64,000 bases of DNA from Mumia sp. zg.B17 (lineage in GTDB: Bacteria; Actinomycetota; Actinomycetes; Propionibacteriales; Nocardioidaceae). Position 1 is the first letter of the stretch, and each line of letters begins with the position of its first letter. The notes beneath the pieces are model-generated. The model saw nothing but the letters and a program-made list of their open reading frames with translations, ran no database searches and was not told the origin of the DNA. The translations under genes were made by a program, and so were the position numbers. The stretch is taken from positions 434,001 through 498,000 of the forward strand of contig NZ_JAHWCI010000006.1 in NCBI RefSeq assembly GCF_019550915.1, given 5' to 3'. Below are positions 43,442 through 54,733 of this stretch, piece after piece.

Positions 43442-44350
43442 TCAGGACGTCAACCCGGCGAGCAGCGCGCTGTCAGCCCACAGGGCCGCTCCCGTGGCGG
43501 CGTCGCGGGCACGCACCGACGGCTCCGGCCATGTGATCCGTCCGCGGCGGAGTGCGGCGTACGTGCGCCCGGCAGGGGGGCGCGTACGCCCGAGGGCGAG
43601 GTCGGCGAGCGCGTCACCCGCCGCCTCGCGCGTGTTGTGGGTCGCGTTGACCGCGCGCAGCGGCCGCCCCAGCACGGGTCCGCCCAGCGCGGACCAGGCC
43701 GCCCGCATGGGCAGCGGCAGGCTCCTCGCCAGCCCTGTCCCGAAGACCTGGCCCGGACAGAACGCCACCGCCGTCACACGGCGTTGACGGACGTCGGCGA
43801 GCACCGAGAGTGCCCGCACCGTGAGGACGACGCAGAGCTTGGACGCCGTGTAGGCGTGCTCGGCGGCCTTCCGGGCGCGATCGTGGGTGCCGGGATCGCG
43901 GTCGGGATGCGCGAGGAGCACGGCGTCCGCGTGTCGAGGAGCCTCGAGCCCCGCTCCGGTCGCCGGGTCGTGCGACCCGCTCGTGGTGATGACGACGGCC
44001 CCGTCCTCCGCGACGCGTGGCACCAGCCGCCGCAGCAGGAGGTAGTGCGCGAGGTGGTTCATCGCGAACGTCGTCTCGAACCCGTCTTCGGTCCGTCCCG
44101 CGACGTCGCGACCGATGCCGCCGGCGTTGAGGACGAGGGCGTCGATCGGCGCCTCGCCCAGCAGATCCTCGACTGCCGAGGCGAACCTCCGGGTCGAGGC
44201 GAGCCGGGTGAGGTCGAGCGGAAGCACCTCTCCGTACGGCGCCGTGCCCCGGGCACCGACGAGCAGGCGTGCGTCGTCGGACTGCGCAAGCTTCTCGGCG
44301 GCGGTCGCACCGATCCCGGAGGAGCCGCCTGTCATCACGATCGTCGGCAC
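43442..44350 (-). CDS. Short-chain dehydrogenase/reductase
   Basis: A 302-residue SDR. Coenzyme site TGGSSGIGATAAEKLA is near residue 8, LVLNAGGIG near 75, and the catalytic YTASK near 170. FCPGQVFGT follows. I chose the GTG at 44350, preceded by GGAGGAC; an ATG at 44422 would add 24 unlikely residues that reach the terminator region of tRNA-Glu. The substrate is unknown. A variable, Arg-rich C-terminus of about 60 residues is present. Confidence 0.85.
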   Translation of the reverse strand: MPTIVMTGGSSGIGATAAEKLAQSDDARLLVGARGTAPYGEVLPLDLTRLASTRRFASAVEDLLGEAPIDALVLNAGGIGRDVAGRTEDGFETTFAMNHLAHYLLLRRLVPRVAEDGAVVITTSGSHDPATGAGLEAPRHADAVLLAHPDRDPGTHDRARKAAEHAYTASKLCVVLTVRALSVLADVRQRRVTAVAFCPGQVFGTGLARSLPLPMRAAWSALGGPVLGRPLRAVNATHNTREAAGDALADLALGRTRPPAGRTYAALRRGRITWPEPSVRARDAATGAALWADSALLAGLTS

Positions 44351-44421
44351 GCCAGTCCTCCGGACGTCGTCGCTACCCTCGCACCACCGTAGCGGAGACG
44401 CGGAGACCCTCGGAAACACCA

Positions 44422-44452
44422 AGGCGCCCGAGTCCTGAGGACTCGGGCGCCT
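44422..44452. terminator. Intrinsic terminator of tRNA-Glu
   Basis: AGGCGCCCGAGTCC (44422-44435), loop TGA, GGACTCGGGCGCCT (44439-44452): a 14-bp perfect stem. On the minus strand the stem is followed by TGGTGTTT, so it ends the tRNA-Gln/Glu transcript. Confidence 0.8.
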
Positions 44453-44456
44453 GTTG

Positions 44457-44529
44457 TAGCCCCGACGGGATTCGAACCCGCGCTACCGCCTTGAGAGGGC
44501 GGCGTGCTAGGCCGCTACACAACGGGGCC
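44457..44529 (-). tRNA. tRNA-Glu (anticodon CUC)
   Basis: Acceptor GGCCCCG (44529-44523) pairs with CGGGGCT (44464-44458) through a G-U first pair; discriminator A at 44457. The anticodon stem CCGCC/GGCGG holds loop CTCTCAA (CTC, reads GAG). T-arm GGTTCGAATCC. CCA not encoded. It lies downstream of gltX, its charging enzyme. Confidence 0.95.
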
Positions 44530-44573
44530 TGGTGGTGAAAGAAACCTACCGGACGTGCCGGTGGACTCTCTCG

Positions 44574-44645
44574 CTGGGGTACTAGGACTCGAACCTAGAC
44601 TAACGGTGCCAGAAACCGACGGGCTGCCAATTACCCCATACCCCA
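44574..44645 (-). tRNA. tRNA-Gln (anticodon CUG)
   Basis: Acceptor TGGGGTA (44645-44639) pairs with TACCCCA (44581-44575); discriminator G at 44574. Loop TTCTGGC carries CTG, which reads CAG. One T-T mismatch is at the foot of the anticodon stem. T-arm GGTTCGAGTCC. In actinobacteria GltX charges this tRNA with Glu first, so the clustering with gltX is meaningful. Confidence 0.94.
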
Positions 44646-44784
44646 TGGCTGTGGTCCGGATCCTTGCGTCCCCGAACCGAGAAGAACATTACCGGACGGC
44701 TTCGTGGCGCCCAAATCCGGGGGCCGCCTTGATGTCGTCTTCGCAGGTCAGCGCGCCGTTCTCGGGTCGCGACGCCGTCCCTGG

Positions 44785-44824
44785 CCGCCGCCGCGCCCGT
44801 CAGCGCCGAGCGCCGCGGCGGCGG
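44785..44824. terminator. GC-rich hairpin after gltX
   Basis: CCGCCGCCGCG (44785-44795) and CGCGGCGGCGG (44814-44824) form an 11-bp stem. It lies between the gltX stop and tRNA-Gln, both on the minus strand, so it may end gltX and separate it from the tRNAs. The rest of the 262-bp gap shows no gene. Confidence 0.5.
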
Positions 44825-44907
44825 GACCGCGACGACGCCTCCGGGCGGCGGGGTCGCGCAGCGCAGGCAGAGCGCGACCCCGTCGTGAGAATGTTCACGT
44901 CACCCGA

Positions 44908-46401
44908 TCAGCCGACGGAGGTGAGGGCGCTGTCGAGGCGCGTGAGAGTCCGCTCCTTGCCGAGCAGCTCGATCGACTCGAACAGCGGTGGCGAGATCCT
45001 CTTGCCCGACACCGCGACTCGGACCGGCCCGAAGGCGTGGCGCGGCTTCAGGCCCATCCCGTCGACGAGCGCAGACCGCAGCGCCCCCTCGATCGACGCC
45101 GTGTCGAACGAGTCGAGCGCCGCGAGCGCGTCGCGCGCGGAGCGGACGACGGCGAGGCCGTCCTCGGTGAGGACCTTCGCGGCGTCGTCGGGATCGATCG
45201 AGAACGTGGCCTCGGAGACGAAGAGGAACGCGAGCATGTCGACGGCCTCGCTCAGCACGGTGATCCGCTCGTTGACCAGCGGTGTCGCGGCAGCCAGGAG
45301 GCCGAGGTCCTGCTCCGAGGGCTCCGCCGCGACCAGACCGGCGTCGACGAGGTACGGGAGCAGGCGCGTGGCCAGCTCCTCGACCGGCAGGTCGCGGATG
45401 TGCTGAGCGTTGACGGCCTCGCACTTCTTGGGGTCGAACTGCGCAGGGTTCGGGTTGACGCGGGCGATGTCGAACGCCTCCGCCATCTCCTGGAGCGAGA
45501 AGATCTCGCGGTCGCCGCCGATCGACCAGCCGAGCAGCGCGAGATAGTTGAGCAGTCCCTCCGGCAGGAAGCCGCGCTCGCGGTAGCCGGCGAGACCGCC
45601 GCCGGGATCGCGTTTGGACAGCTTGCGGTTGCCCTGCCCCATCACGAACGGGAGGTGCCCGTACTCGGGGACGACTCCCTCACCGACGCCGAGCTCCACG
45701 AGCGCACGGTGGAGCGGGATCTGACGGGGCGTGGAGCTCAGAAGGTCCTCGCCCCGGAGGACGTGGGTGATGCCCATCATCGCATCGTCGACCGGGTTGG
45801 TGAGGGTGTAGAGCGGCTGGCCGTTGGCGCGCACGATCACGTAGTCGGCGACGTGCTCGGGCTCGAACGTCACCTCTCCTCGCACCAGGTCGGTGAAGGT
45901 GATCGCCTCGTCGGGCATCCGGAACCGGACGACCGGCTTGCGGCCCTCCGCCTCGTACGCAGCCCGCTGCTCTGCCGTGAGGTCACGGTGCAGCCCGTCG
46001 TACCCGCTGGAGCGTCCCTCCGCTCGTGCGGCCTCGCGCCGCTGCTCGAGCTCCTCAGGGGAGTCGTACGCGTAGTAGGCGTAGCCGGCCGCGACCAGCT
46101 TCTCGGCGACCTCGGTATAGAGGCCCATCCGCTCGGACTGCCGGTAGGGCCCGAAGTCGCCACCGACCTCAGGGCCCTCGTCCCAGTCGAGCCCGAGCCA
46201 CCGCAACGAGTCGAGCAGACCCTGGTAGGACTCCTCCGAGTCGCGGGCGGCGTCGGTGTCCTCGACGCGAAAGACGAACGTGCCGCCGTGGTGGCGCGCG
46301 TACGCCCAGTTGAACAGTGCGGTCCGTACGTTGCCGACGTGCAGGTTGCCCGTCGGGGACGGGCAGAAGCGCACACGGACAGCGCGGTTGGACTCAGTCA
46401 C
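44908..46401 (-). CDS. gltX: Glutamyl-tRNA synthetase (probably non-discriminating)
   Basis: A 497-residue class I synthetase. The HIGH-type motif is [12 protein letters not shown] near residue 21 and the KMSKS-type motif is KLSKRD near 260. The N-terminus [13 protein letters not shown] is diagnostic. The ATG at 46401 overlaps the FAH gene by eight bases. Actinobacteria usually use one GltX to charge both tRNA-Glu and tRNA-Gln, with later amidation by GatCAB; the two tRNAs downstream agree. I infer that but cannot see it directly. Confidence 0.96.
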   Translation of the reverse strand: MTESNRAVRVRFCPSPTGNLHVGNVRTALFNWAYARHHGGTFVFRVEDTDAARDSEESYQGLLDSLRWLGLDWDEGPEVGGDFGPYRQSERMGLYTEVAEKLVAAGYAYYAYDSPEELEQRREAARAEGRSSGYDGLHRDLTAEQRAAYEAEGRKPVVRFRMPDEAITFTDLVRGEVTFEPEHVADYVIVRANGQPLYTLTNPVDDAMMGITHVLRGEDLLSSTPRQIPLHRALVELGVGEGVVPEYGHLPFVMGQGNRKLSKRDPGGGLAGYRERGFLPEGLLNYLALLGWSIGGDREIFSLQEMAEAFDIARVNPNPAQFDPKKCEAVNAQHIRDLPVEELATRLLPYLVDAGLVAAEPSEQDLGLLAAATPLVNERITVLSEAVDMLAFLFVSEATFSIDPDDAAKVLTEDGLAVVRSARDALAALDSFDTASIEGALRSALVDGMGLKPRHAFGPVRVAVSGKRISPPLFESIELLGKERTLTRLDSALTSVG

Positions 46402-47173
46402 GGGAAACCACCTTGTTGGTCAGCGTTCCGAGGCCCTCGACGGTGATGCTGACCTCATCACCAGGGTTCATGGGTCCGACACCCTCAGGGGTGCCGGTGA
46501 GGATGACGTCGCCCGGGAGCAGCGTCATGAAGCTGGACGTGTACGCGATGAGGTCCGGGATCTTGTGGACCATGTCGGAGGTCCGACCGTCCTGGACGAC
46601 CTCTCCGTTGACGGTCGTGGTGAGCCGCAGGTCGGACGGGTCGAGGTCGGTCTCGATCCACGGGCCGAGCGGACAGAAACCGTCGGCCCCCTTGGCCCGG
46701 CTCCACTGCCCGTCGGTCTTCTGCCGGTCACGCGCCGTCACGTCGTTGGCGACCGTGTAGCCGTGGATCACCCTCGCGGCGTCCTCGGCGGGCACGTCCT
46801 TGCAGATCCGGCCGATCACGACCGCGAGCTCACCCTCATAGCTGAGGAGCTCGGTGAAGCTTGGATAGAGGATCGGGTCGCCGGGCCCGGTGACGCTGGT
46901 GTTGGGCTTGAAGAACACCAGCGGCTCGTCGGGCACCTCGTTGCCGAGCTCGGCGGCGTGGGCGGCGTAGTTGCGGCCGATCCCCACCACCTTGCTCCGC
47001 GGCAGCACCGGGGCGAGCAGCCGGACGTCGTCGAGCGGGATCCGCTCCCCCGTCAGCTGGATGCCTGCATAGAGAGGATCGCCGGTGATCACCGCGATCA
47101 CGGAGACGCCGTCGGCCTCGCCGACGACGCCGAACCGGGGGTCCTCGTCGGTCGTGAATCTCGCGATACGCAC
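46394..47173 (-). CDS. Fumarylacetoacetate hydrolase family protein
   Basis: A 259-residue FAH-fold enzyme, metal-dependent, acting on acylpyruvate-type diketo acids. Conserved parts are [14 protein letters not shown] near residue 65, [15 protein letters not shown] near 90, [10 protein letters not shown] near 115, and [13 protein letters not shown] near 225. The start is a GTG at 47173 with TAGGCT (47181-47186) seven bases upstream, a leaderless promoter. It precedes gltX as in M. tuberculosis (Rv2993c). Its exact substrate is unknown. Confidence 0.87.
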   Translation of the reverse strand: MRIARFTTDEDPRFGVVGEADGVSVIAVITGDPLYAGIQLTGERIPLDDVRLLAPVLPRSKVVGIGRNYAAHAAELGNEVPDEPLVFFKPNTSVTGPGDPILYPSFTELLSYEGELAVVIGRICKDVPAEDAARVIHGYTVANDVTARDRQKTDGQWSRAKGADGFCPLGPWIETDLDPSDLRLTTTVNGEVVQDGRTSDMVHKIPDLIAYTSSFMTLLPGDVILTGTPEGVGPMNPGDEVSITVEGLGTLTNKVVSRD

Positions 47174-47229
47174 AGGGCTCAGCCTAGCCCCGGCGTGCAG
47201 GGCGAGACCGACCGCGCCGGACGACGCCC

Positions 47230-47592
47230 CTACGCCTCGCCCACGTAGACCCACCGGCCGGCGCGTCGCTCGAACCTGCTGCGCTCGTGCAGGACACCCG
47301 GCCCCGACGCGGTCGTGCAGTGCGCTCGGAACTCGACCTCGTCACCGACGGCGTCGACGATCTCGAGGCCGACCCACGTCACCCCCGGCGTGTTCGCCAC
47401 GTCGTCGGGCCTGGTACGGGGATGCCAGGTACGGAAGACGTGGTCGAGGTCGCCGACGGCGTACGCCGCGTAGCGCGAGCGCATCAGCTCCTCCGGCGTC
47501 TCCGCCTCGGCCTCCCCGCGGTGCAGCCGCCCGCAGCAGCGGTCGTACGAGATGCCCGAACCACACGGGCACGTGCGCTCGAAGACGCTCAT
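47230..47592 (-). CDS. YchJ family (UPF0225) SEC-C motif protein
   Basis: A 120-residue protein. The N-terminal SEC-C metal motif is [14 protein letters not shown] (zinc-binding). It is followed by the YchJ core with [24 protein letters not shown] and a C-terminal [16 protein letters not shown]. YchJ proteins are NTF2-like folds of unknown function, often near redox or proteolysis genes. The ATG at 47592 overlaps the uppS stop by four bases. Confidence 0.85.
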   Translation of the reverse strand: MSVFERTCPCGSGISYDRCCGRLHRGEAEAETPEELMRSRYAAYAVGDLDHVFRTWHPRTRPDDVANTPGVTWVGLEIVDAVGDEVEFRAHCTTASGPGVLHERSRFERRAGRWVYVGEA

Positions 47593-48353
47593 GCCGAGCC
47601 GTAGCGACGGTTGCGGCGCGCGTACTCCTCGATCGCCTCCCACAGCGCACGCCGGTCCACGTCCGGCCATGCGATGTCGGAGAACACCATCTCCGCGTAC
47701 GCCGACTGCCACAGCAGGAAGTTGCTCGTCCGCTGCTCGCCGGAGGTGCGCCAGAAGAGGTCGACGTCGGGCATGTCGGGCTCGTCGAGGTAGCGGGCGA
47801 GGACGCGCTCGTCGATCTTGCCCGGCTTGACGCGTCCGTCGGCCACGTCACGCGCGAGCGCCGCGGTGGCGTCGGCGATCTCCGCGCGCCCGCCGTAGTT
47901 GACGCACATGGTCAGCGTGAGCACGTCGTTGTCCTTGGTGAGCTCCTCGGCGGTCTCGAGCTCGTCGATCACGCTGCGCCACAGCCGCGGTCGGCGACCC
48001 GCCCAGCGGACCCGGACGCCCAGGGCGTGCATCTCATCGCGACGGCGGCGGATGACGTCGCGGTTGAAGCCCATCAGGAATCGCACCTCGTCCGGCGAGC
48101 GCTTCCAGTTCTCGGTCGAGAACGCGTAGGCGGAGATCCACTTCACACCAGCCTCGATCCCGCCCTCGACCACATCGAACAACGACGACTCGCCGGCCTC
48201 GTGCCCCGCGGTCCGCGGCAGGCCGCGTTCCTTGGCCCAGCGCCCGTTGCCGTCCATGACGATCGCGACGTGTCGTGGGACCTGGTCGGGCGGCAGAGCG
48301 GGCGGCATCGCGCCGGAGGGATGCGGGATCGGCCGTCGTACGGGGTGGCTCAC
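47589..48353 (-). CDS. uppS: Isoprenyl (undecaprenyl-type) diphosphate synthase
   Basis: A 254-residue cis-prenyltransferase that makes the polyprenyl carrier of cell-wall synthesis. Substrate site [16 protein letters not shown] is near residue 31, [11 protein letters not shown] near 80, and [24 protein letters not shown] near 200. The GTG at 48353 lies just after recO; the internal ATG at 48308 is a possible start. Short-chain (decaprenyl) versus long-chain products cannot be told from sequence by eye. Confidence 0.93.
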   Translation of the reverse strand: MSHPVRRPIPHPSGAMPPALPPDQVPRHVAIVMDGNGRWAKERGLPRTAGHEAGESSLFDVVEGGIEAGVKWISAYAFSTENWKRSPDEVRFLMGFNRDVIRRRRDEMHALGVRVRWAGRRPRLWRSVIDELETAEELTKDNDVLTLTMCVNYGGRAEIADATAALARDVADGRVKPGKIDERVLARYLDEPDMPDVDLFWRTSGEQRTSNFLLWQSAYAEMVFSDIAWPDVDRRALWEAIEEYARRNRRYGSA

Positions 48354-48370
48354 GTGCTCATTGTGTCCGG

Positions 48371-49099
48371 TCAGCGATCGACGTAGTCCAGCGACCGCAG
48401 TCCACGCTCGAGGTGCCACTGCAGGTATGCCGCGACGAGAGCGCTGGCTTCGCGCCGCGCCCGGTCGCCGGCCGCCTCGGCCTGGGGCCACGCGCCGCTG
48501 AGGAGGAAGCCGAGCAGCGCGACCGTGTCCGGCGCGGGATTCGCCGACCCCGGGACGCGGCAGTCGGCGCACAGCATGCCTCCGGAGCCGGGGTTGAACG
48601 AGCGGTGCGGACCACCGACGCCGCATCGCGCGCAGGCGTCGAAGCTGGGGGCGTAGCCCGCGATCGAGAGGGAGCGGAGGAGGAACGAGTCGAGGATCAA
48701 CCCGCTGGGGTGGCGCCGGTCGGCCAGTGCGCGCAGCGCTCCGACGAGCAGCAGGTACTGCTGTGACGCCGGGTGGCCGTCCTCGCCGACGAGCCGGTCC
48801 GCGGACTCGAGCATCGAGGTGCCGCAGGTGTAGGCGCCGTAGTCGTTGCCGAGGCGTCCGGCGTACGCGTCGAGCGTCTCCACCTGCGTGATGACGTCGA
48901 GCGTGCGGCCCTCGGCGAGCTGGAGGTCGACGTGCATGAACGGCTCGACGCGTGACCCGAAGCGCGAGCTCGTCCGGCGTACACCTCTGGCGACCGCTCG
49001 GACACGACCGTGGCGCCGCGTCAGCAACGTGACGATCCGGTCCGCCTCGCCCAGCTTCTGGGTCCGGAGGACGACAGCCTCGTCACGGTAGAGCGCCAC
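48371..49099 (-). CDS. recO: DNA repair protein RecO
   Basis: A 242-residue mediator that helps load RecA through RecFOR. The OB-fold start is [25 protein letters not shown]. The C-terminal part has the Cys motif [13 protein letters not shown] and [10 protein letters not shown], a zinc site. The GTG start is at 49099. The recO-uppS pair is standard. In relatives leuA lies upstream; here a 3-kb cassette separates them. Confidence 0.93.
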   Translation of the reverse strand: MALYRDEAVVLRTQKLGEADRIVTLLTRRHGRVRAVARGVRRTSSRFGSRVEPFMHVDLQLAEGRTLDVITQVETLDAYAGRLGNDYGAYTCGTSMLESADRLVGEDGHPASQQYLLLVGALRALADRRHPSGLILDSFLLRSLSIAGYAPSFDACARCGVGGPHRSFNPGSGGMLCADCRVPGSANPAPDTVALLGFLLSGAWPQAEAAGDRARREASALVAAYLQWHLERGLRSLDYVDR

Positions 49100-49189
49100 G
49101 GACCCATTGTGCCCGGCGGCGCACGGTCGAGGGTGGGCCGCGCCGGAGGCACGCTGCGCAACACCGCCGGTGACCGCGCGGTCGTGGCG

Positions 49190-49579
49190 CTAGCGCGGGG
49201 TGGCGTCGTAGGCAGCCCTGGCAGCATCGACGGCGGGCATGTGGAGCTCGGCCCACTCCTTGAGCTCGCAGACGACCGCCAGCAGCGACCGACCCAGGTC
49301 AGTCAGCGAGTAATCGACCCGGACCGGGACCGACGGAGTCACGCGACGGTGGACGAGGCCGTCACGCTCGAGGTTGCGCAGCGTCTGGGTCAGCATCTTC
49401 TGGCTGACGCCCTCGATCGTCGCGGCGAGCTGGGAGTAGCGCAGCTCGCCGCGGACCCCCAACGCCGCGATCGTCAGGCTGGCCCACTTGTCGCCGATCG
49501 TGTCCAGCAGACGCCGGCTCGGACAGTGGGCGCCGAACGCGTCGAACCGGGGCGCCTCGGGCGTGACATCTGCGGTCAT
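49190..49579 (-). CDS. HxlR-family regulator
   Basis: A 129-residue winged-helix regulator. CPSRRLLDTIGDKWASLTIAAL with one Cys near residue 19 is the usual N-terminal part. The helix-turn-helix is LRYSQLAATIEGVSQKMLTQTLRNLERDGLV. HxlR proteins sense aldehydes, quinones or thiol stress through that Cys. The ATG is at 49579. It is divergent from a quinone oxidoreductase; an inverted repeat lies between them (49604-49621), so it probably controls that gene. Confidence 0.9.
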   Translation of the reverse strand: MTADVTPEAPRFDAFGAHCPSRRLLDTIGDKWASLTIAALGVRGELRYSQLAATIEGVSQKMLTQTLRNLERDGLVHRRVTPSVPVRVDYSLTDLGRSLLAVVCELKEWAELHMPAVDAARAAYDATPR

Positions 49580-49603
49580 GGCATACCTCCGGGTGCGTTG
49601 ACC

Positions 49604-49621
49604 ACCGAAAAGTCGGTACTT
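49604..49621. promoter_or_regulatory. HxlR operator candidate between regulator and oxidoreductase
   Basis: ACCGA-AAAG-TCGGT (49604-49617) is a 5-bp dyad. AAGT-CGGT-ACTT (49610-49621) overlaps it. The pair sits 25 bases before the HxlR start and about 60 before the oxidoreductase. Confidence 0.45.
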
Positions 49622-49683
49622 CCGGATAGAGAGTAGGTCTCCGATAGTGAGAGGGACAAGCCTCAAACCATCAGGAGTCCTCG

Positions 49684-50571
49684 ATGCACGTCCTCGTCTC
49701 ACGCACCGGCAACCCCATCCCCACCTGGGAGGCTGCTTCCCCCAGGTCTCTGGCTCCGCGCGACGTCCGCGTCCAGGTCGCGGCGGCGGGATACACGTTC
49801 TTCGACAACTTCGTCGCCGCAGACCACGCGACGCTCGGACTGCCCGATCTCATCGGCCTCGGTTTCGACTTCTCGGGCACCGTGGTCGAGGTCGGCCCCG
49901 GGGTCGACGCCGTCACCGTCGGCGACCGCGTGGCAGGTCTGCACGCCGACCCGACCGCGCCGGCTCGCGCCCACGCCGAGCAGGTGGTCGTCCCCGTCGA
50001 CGACCTCGCGCGGGTGCCGGACGGCCTCGACCTGGAGACCGCCGCGGCCGTCCCGCTCAACGCTCTTGCGGCCCTCCAGGCGCTCGATCTGCTGCGTGTC
50101 ACGGACGGGTCGCTCCTGGTGACCGGTGCCGCGGGCGGCGTCGGGACGTGGGCGACGGTGCTCGCAGCGCGCGCAGGGTGGGCCGTCGACGCACTCGTGA
50201 CGCCGGGGACCGAGCACCTGGCGGACTCGCTCGGAGCCAAGCGCGTCCTCACGGAGGTGCATGGGCGGGGCTATGACGCCGTTCTCGACGCCGCCGGCCT
50301 GCAGCAGGCCGCGCTCGCGCCTGTGGTCGATGGTGGGCAGCTTGTGGGGTTCAAGCCGGGATGGCCGGTTCCGCCCGAGCGGGACATCACCGTCACCGCG
50401 GTCACGACCCGTCCGGACGGGCAGGCCCTCGCCGACCTGCTGCCCCTCGCTGCCGACCAGACCGTGCCCGTACGGATCGCAGCCCGACGCCCCATGAAGG
50501 ACGCGGCCGCCGCCTACGCGGAGGCCGGAGCGGCCCGTGGATCCGCAGGTCGTTGGATACTCGTCCCCTGA
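49684..50571 (+). CDS. Zinc-free MDR family quinone oxidoreductase
   Basis: A 295-residue medium-chain reductase. It has YTFFDNFVAAD and LGFDFSGTVVEVGPGV near the N-terminus and the NADPH site TGAAGGVGTWATVLAA near residue 148. The zinc-ligand Cys residues of alcohol dehydrogenase are missing, so it is a quinone or enone reductase type. The ATG lies 104 bases from the divergent HxlR gene. It may detoxify the quinones the regulator senses. Confidence 0.88.
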   Translation: MHVLVSRTGNPIPTWEAASPRSLAPRDVRVQVAAAGYTFFDNFVAADHATLGLPDLIGLGFDFSGTVVEVGPGVDAVTVGDRVAGLHADPTAPARAHAEQVVVPVDDLARVPDGLDLETAAAVPLNALAALQALDLLRVTDGSLLVTGAAGGVGTWATVLAARAGWAVDALVTPGTEHLADSLGAKRVLTEVHGRGYDAVLDAAGLQQAALAPVVDGGQLVGFKPGWPVPPERDITVTAVTTRPDGQALADLLPLAADQTVPVRIAARRPMKDAAAAYAEAGAARGSAGRWILVP

Positions 50572-50607
50572 ACCCATCCCCGGTGGAACGCTGTTACGAT
50601 CCGCCGG

Positions 50608-52239
50608 ATGAGCACCACTCCGATCACCCCGCGCCAGTGGTTGGCGATGCTGACGCTGTCCCTCGGCGTCTCTCTCGTCGTGATGGACATGACCATCGTC
50701 AACGTCGCCGTCCCCGTGATCATCGAGGACCTCGGCCTGACCGCAGCGGGCGCGCAGTGGATGAACGCGATCTACCTGCTGATGCTCGCCTCGCTGCTGC
50801 TGGCGGCGGGCCGCCTGGGTGACCGGATCGGACGCCGCCGGGTGTACGCCGCCGGTCTGGTGCTGTTCATGGTCGCGAGCCTCAGCGCCGGCGCGGCCCA
50901 GAACCAGGAGATGCTGATCGCGGCCCGCTTCGTCCAGGGTCTGGGCGCCGCCATGATCGTCCCGGCCAGCCTCTCGACCCTGAACGCGACCTTCCAGGGC
51001 CGTGCCCGCGGGATCGCGTTCGCGATCTGGGGATCGACGGTCGGCGGCATGGTCGCGGTGGGACCGCTGCTCGGCGGATGGCTCGCGACCGAGTCGACGT
51101 GGCGGTGGGCCTTCTGGATCAACCTGCCGTTCGGGTTGCTCGCCTTGGTCGGCATCGTGAAGGTCCTCGACGAGACACGGGACGACGACATCCGGCCCGG
51201 CATGGATCTCCCCGGGCTCCTTCTCTCGACGCTCGGCCTCGGCGGCGTGGTGTTCGGCCTCATCGAGGGTCAGTACTACGGATGGTGGCGCCAGGAGTCC
51301 GGGGCGCTCTCCCCCGTCCCGTTCGCCCTCGCACTCGGTGCCGTGCTCCTGTCCGCGTTCATCGTCGTCGAGGCGCGCCGCGCCCGGGCCGGCGCGGTGA
51401 CGCTGGTCGACCTCACGCTGATGCGCTTCCGCTCGCTGCGCTACGGGTCGATCGCCGCCATGGTGGTCGCGCTCGGCGAGATCGGGCTCATCTTCACCCT
51501 TCCGCTGCTCCTGCAGGGTGCCCTCGGCTACACCCCGCTCGGCACCGGAGTCCTCGTCCTGTGGCTGGCGATCGGCACCTTCCTCGCCTCGGGCGCCACC
51601 CCTCCCCTGACCCAGCGTCTCGGTCAGCGCGCGGTCATCCGGATCGGACTCGCCCTCGAGGTCGTGGCGATCGCAGGGACGGCGCTCGTCATCGCCGAGG
51701 ACGTCAGCGGGCCCGTGATCGCGGCGCTGCTGTTCGTGTACGGCGTCGGCGTCGGCATGGCGACCGCACAGCTGACCAGCGCCATCCTCGTCGACATCCC
51801 GGTGGGGTCGAGCGGACAGGCCTCAGGGTTCCTGACGACGGTCCGACAGCTCGGCTCCGCACTGGGGATCGCTGTCCTCGGTGGTCTGCTCATCTCCACC
51901 CTGGCGGCGCAGACGGCCGACGAGCTCGCGGACACCGATCTTCCCGCCTCCCAGCAGGACGAGGTCGTCGCGCTCGTCCGCGACAGCGCGGGTGCGGTGA
52001 TCCCCACGCTCGTCGAGGACCCGGCGACGGCCGAGGCCGGGCAGGCCGCCGAGGCCTCGATGATCACCGCCAGCAAGATCACCACCGGCGTCGCGGCCGT
52101 CATCCTCGTCGGTGGGCTCGCAGCAACGCTCGCGATGCCCGCCGCACCGATCGGACCGGTTGCCCCGTCGCCGTCAGCCCCCGGGTCGACGCCAGGCCGA
52201 CCGACGGCAGGAACGAGCCGACCTCCCCGACGCGGGTGA
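50608..52239 (+). CDS. DHA2-family MFS drug exporter
   Basis: A 543-residue transporter with about 14 membrane segments (EmrB/QacA type). Motif A GRLGDRIGRRRVY is near residue 70 and PLLGGWLATE of motif C near 150. A soluble part near residue 455 and a Pro-rich tail follow. TACGAT (50595-50600) seven bases before the ATG gives a leaderless transcript, so it may be expressed apart from the oxidoreductase. It may export compounds that the regulator senses. Substrate unknown. Confidence 0.92.
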   Translation: MSTTPITPRQWLAMLTLSLGVSLVVMDMTIVNVAVPVIIEDLGLTAAGAQWMNAIYLLMLASLLLAAGRLGDRIGRRRVYAAGLVLFMVASLSAGAAQNQEMLIAARFVQGLGAAMIVPASLSTLNATFQGRARGIAFAIWGSTVGGMVAVGPLLGGWLATESTWRWAFWINLPFGLLALVGIVKVLDETRDDDIRPGMDLPGLLLSTLGLGGVVFGLIEGQYYGWWRQESGALSPVPFALALGAVLLSAFIVVEARRARAGAVTLVDLTLMRFRSLRYGSIAAMVVALGEIGLIFTLPLLLQGALGYTPLGTGVLVLWLAIGTFLASGATPPLTQRLGQRAVIRIGLALEVVAIAGTALVIAEDVSGPVIAALLFVYGVGVGMATAQLTSAILVDIPVGSSGQASGFLTTVRQLGSALGIAVLGGLLISTLAAQTADELADTDLPASQQDEVVALVRDSAGAVIPTLVEDPATAEAGQAAEASMITASKITTGVAAVILVGGLAATLAMPAAPIGPVAPSPSAPGSTPGRPTAGTSRPPRRG

Positions 52240-52245
52240 CCCCGT

Positions 52246-52280
52246 CACCGCTGGGGCGCCAGGAGGCGGCCCCAGCGGTG
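52246..52280. terminator. 12-bp perfect hairpin between the exporter and leuA
   Basis: CACCGCTGGGGC (52246-52257) and GCCCCAGCGGTG (52269-52280) form a 12-bp stem with an 11-base loop, between the two convergent stops. Confidence 0.75.
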
Positions 52281-52289
52281 CACCACGAG

Positions 52290-54158
<1,869 letters not shown>

Positions 54159-54198
54159 CTACCGGCAGCATAGCCCACGCCGACGCTAGTCTCGCCAG

Positions 54199-54699
54199 GT
54201 GGCAACCCTGCTCCTCGTGCACCACGCCCCGACCCCCACCGTCTGCACCCTCGCCGACGCGGTCATCGAGGGCGCGCGCGACCCGAGCATCGAGGGCGTC
54301 GACGTCGTGGTGCGGCCCGCGCTCGAGGCATCGGCGTCCGACGTTCTCGCCGCCGACGGGTACGTCCTCGGGACGCCGGCCAACTTCGGCTACATGTCAG
54401 GGGCGTTGAAGCACTTCTTCGACACGATCTTCCTGGAGGCGGGAGGAGCGCTGACCGACGACGGCTCGGCGGGTGGCGCCACCTCCGACGGCCCTCCCCG
54501 ACGGACCAAGCCGTACGGCCTGTGGGTCCACGGTCGCTACGACACCACCGGCGCCGTCCGAGCCGTGCAGTCGATCGTCGGGGCGCTGCCCTGGTCGCAG
54601 TCCGCCGCGGTCCTCGACGTCATGGGCGACGTGGGCGAGCGGGAGAAGGGTCAGGCGTACGAGCTGGGCGCGACCGTGGCCGCGCTGCTCTCGGCGTGA
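54199..54699 (+). CDS. Flavodoxin/NADPH-dependent FMN reductase-like protein
   Basis: A 166-residue flavodoxin fold. TPANFGYMSGALKHFFD near residue 57 is the FMN-binding loop of NADPH-dependent FMN reductases. The start MATLLLVHHAPTPTVCTLADAV matches the first strand and phosphate loop. GTG at 54199 follows TAGTCT by six bases, a leaderless promoter shared back-to-back with the leuA leader. Electron partner unknown. The next gene follows after 34 bases but has its own TACGGT box. Confidence 0.82.
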   Translation: MATLLLVHHAPTPTVCTLADAVIEGARDPSIEGVDVVVRPALEASASDVLAADGYVLGTPANFGYMSGALKHFFDTIFLEAGGALTDDGSAGGATSDGPPRRTKPYGLWVHGRYDTTGAVRAVQSIVGALPWSQSAAVLDVMGDVGEREKGQAYELGATVAALLSA

Positions 54700-54733
54700 T
54701 GCCGGGAACGGCCCCGGCTCCTACGGTGGAGGG

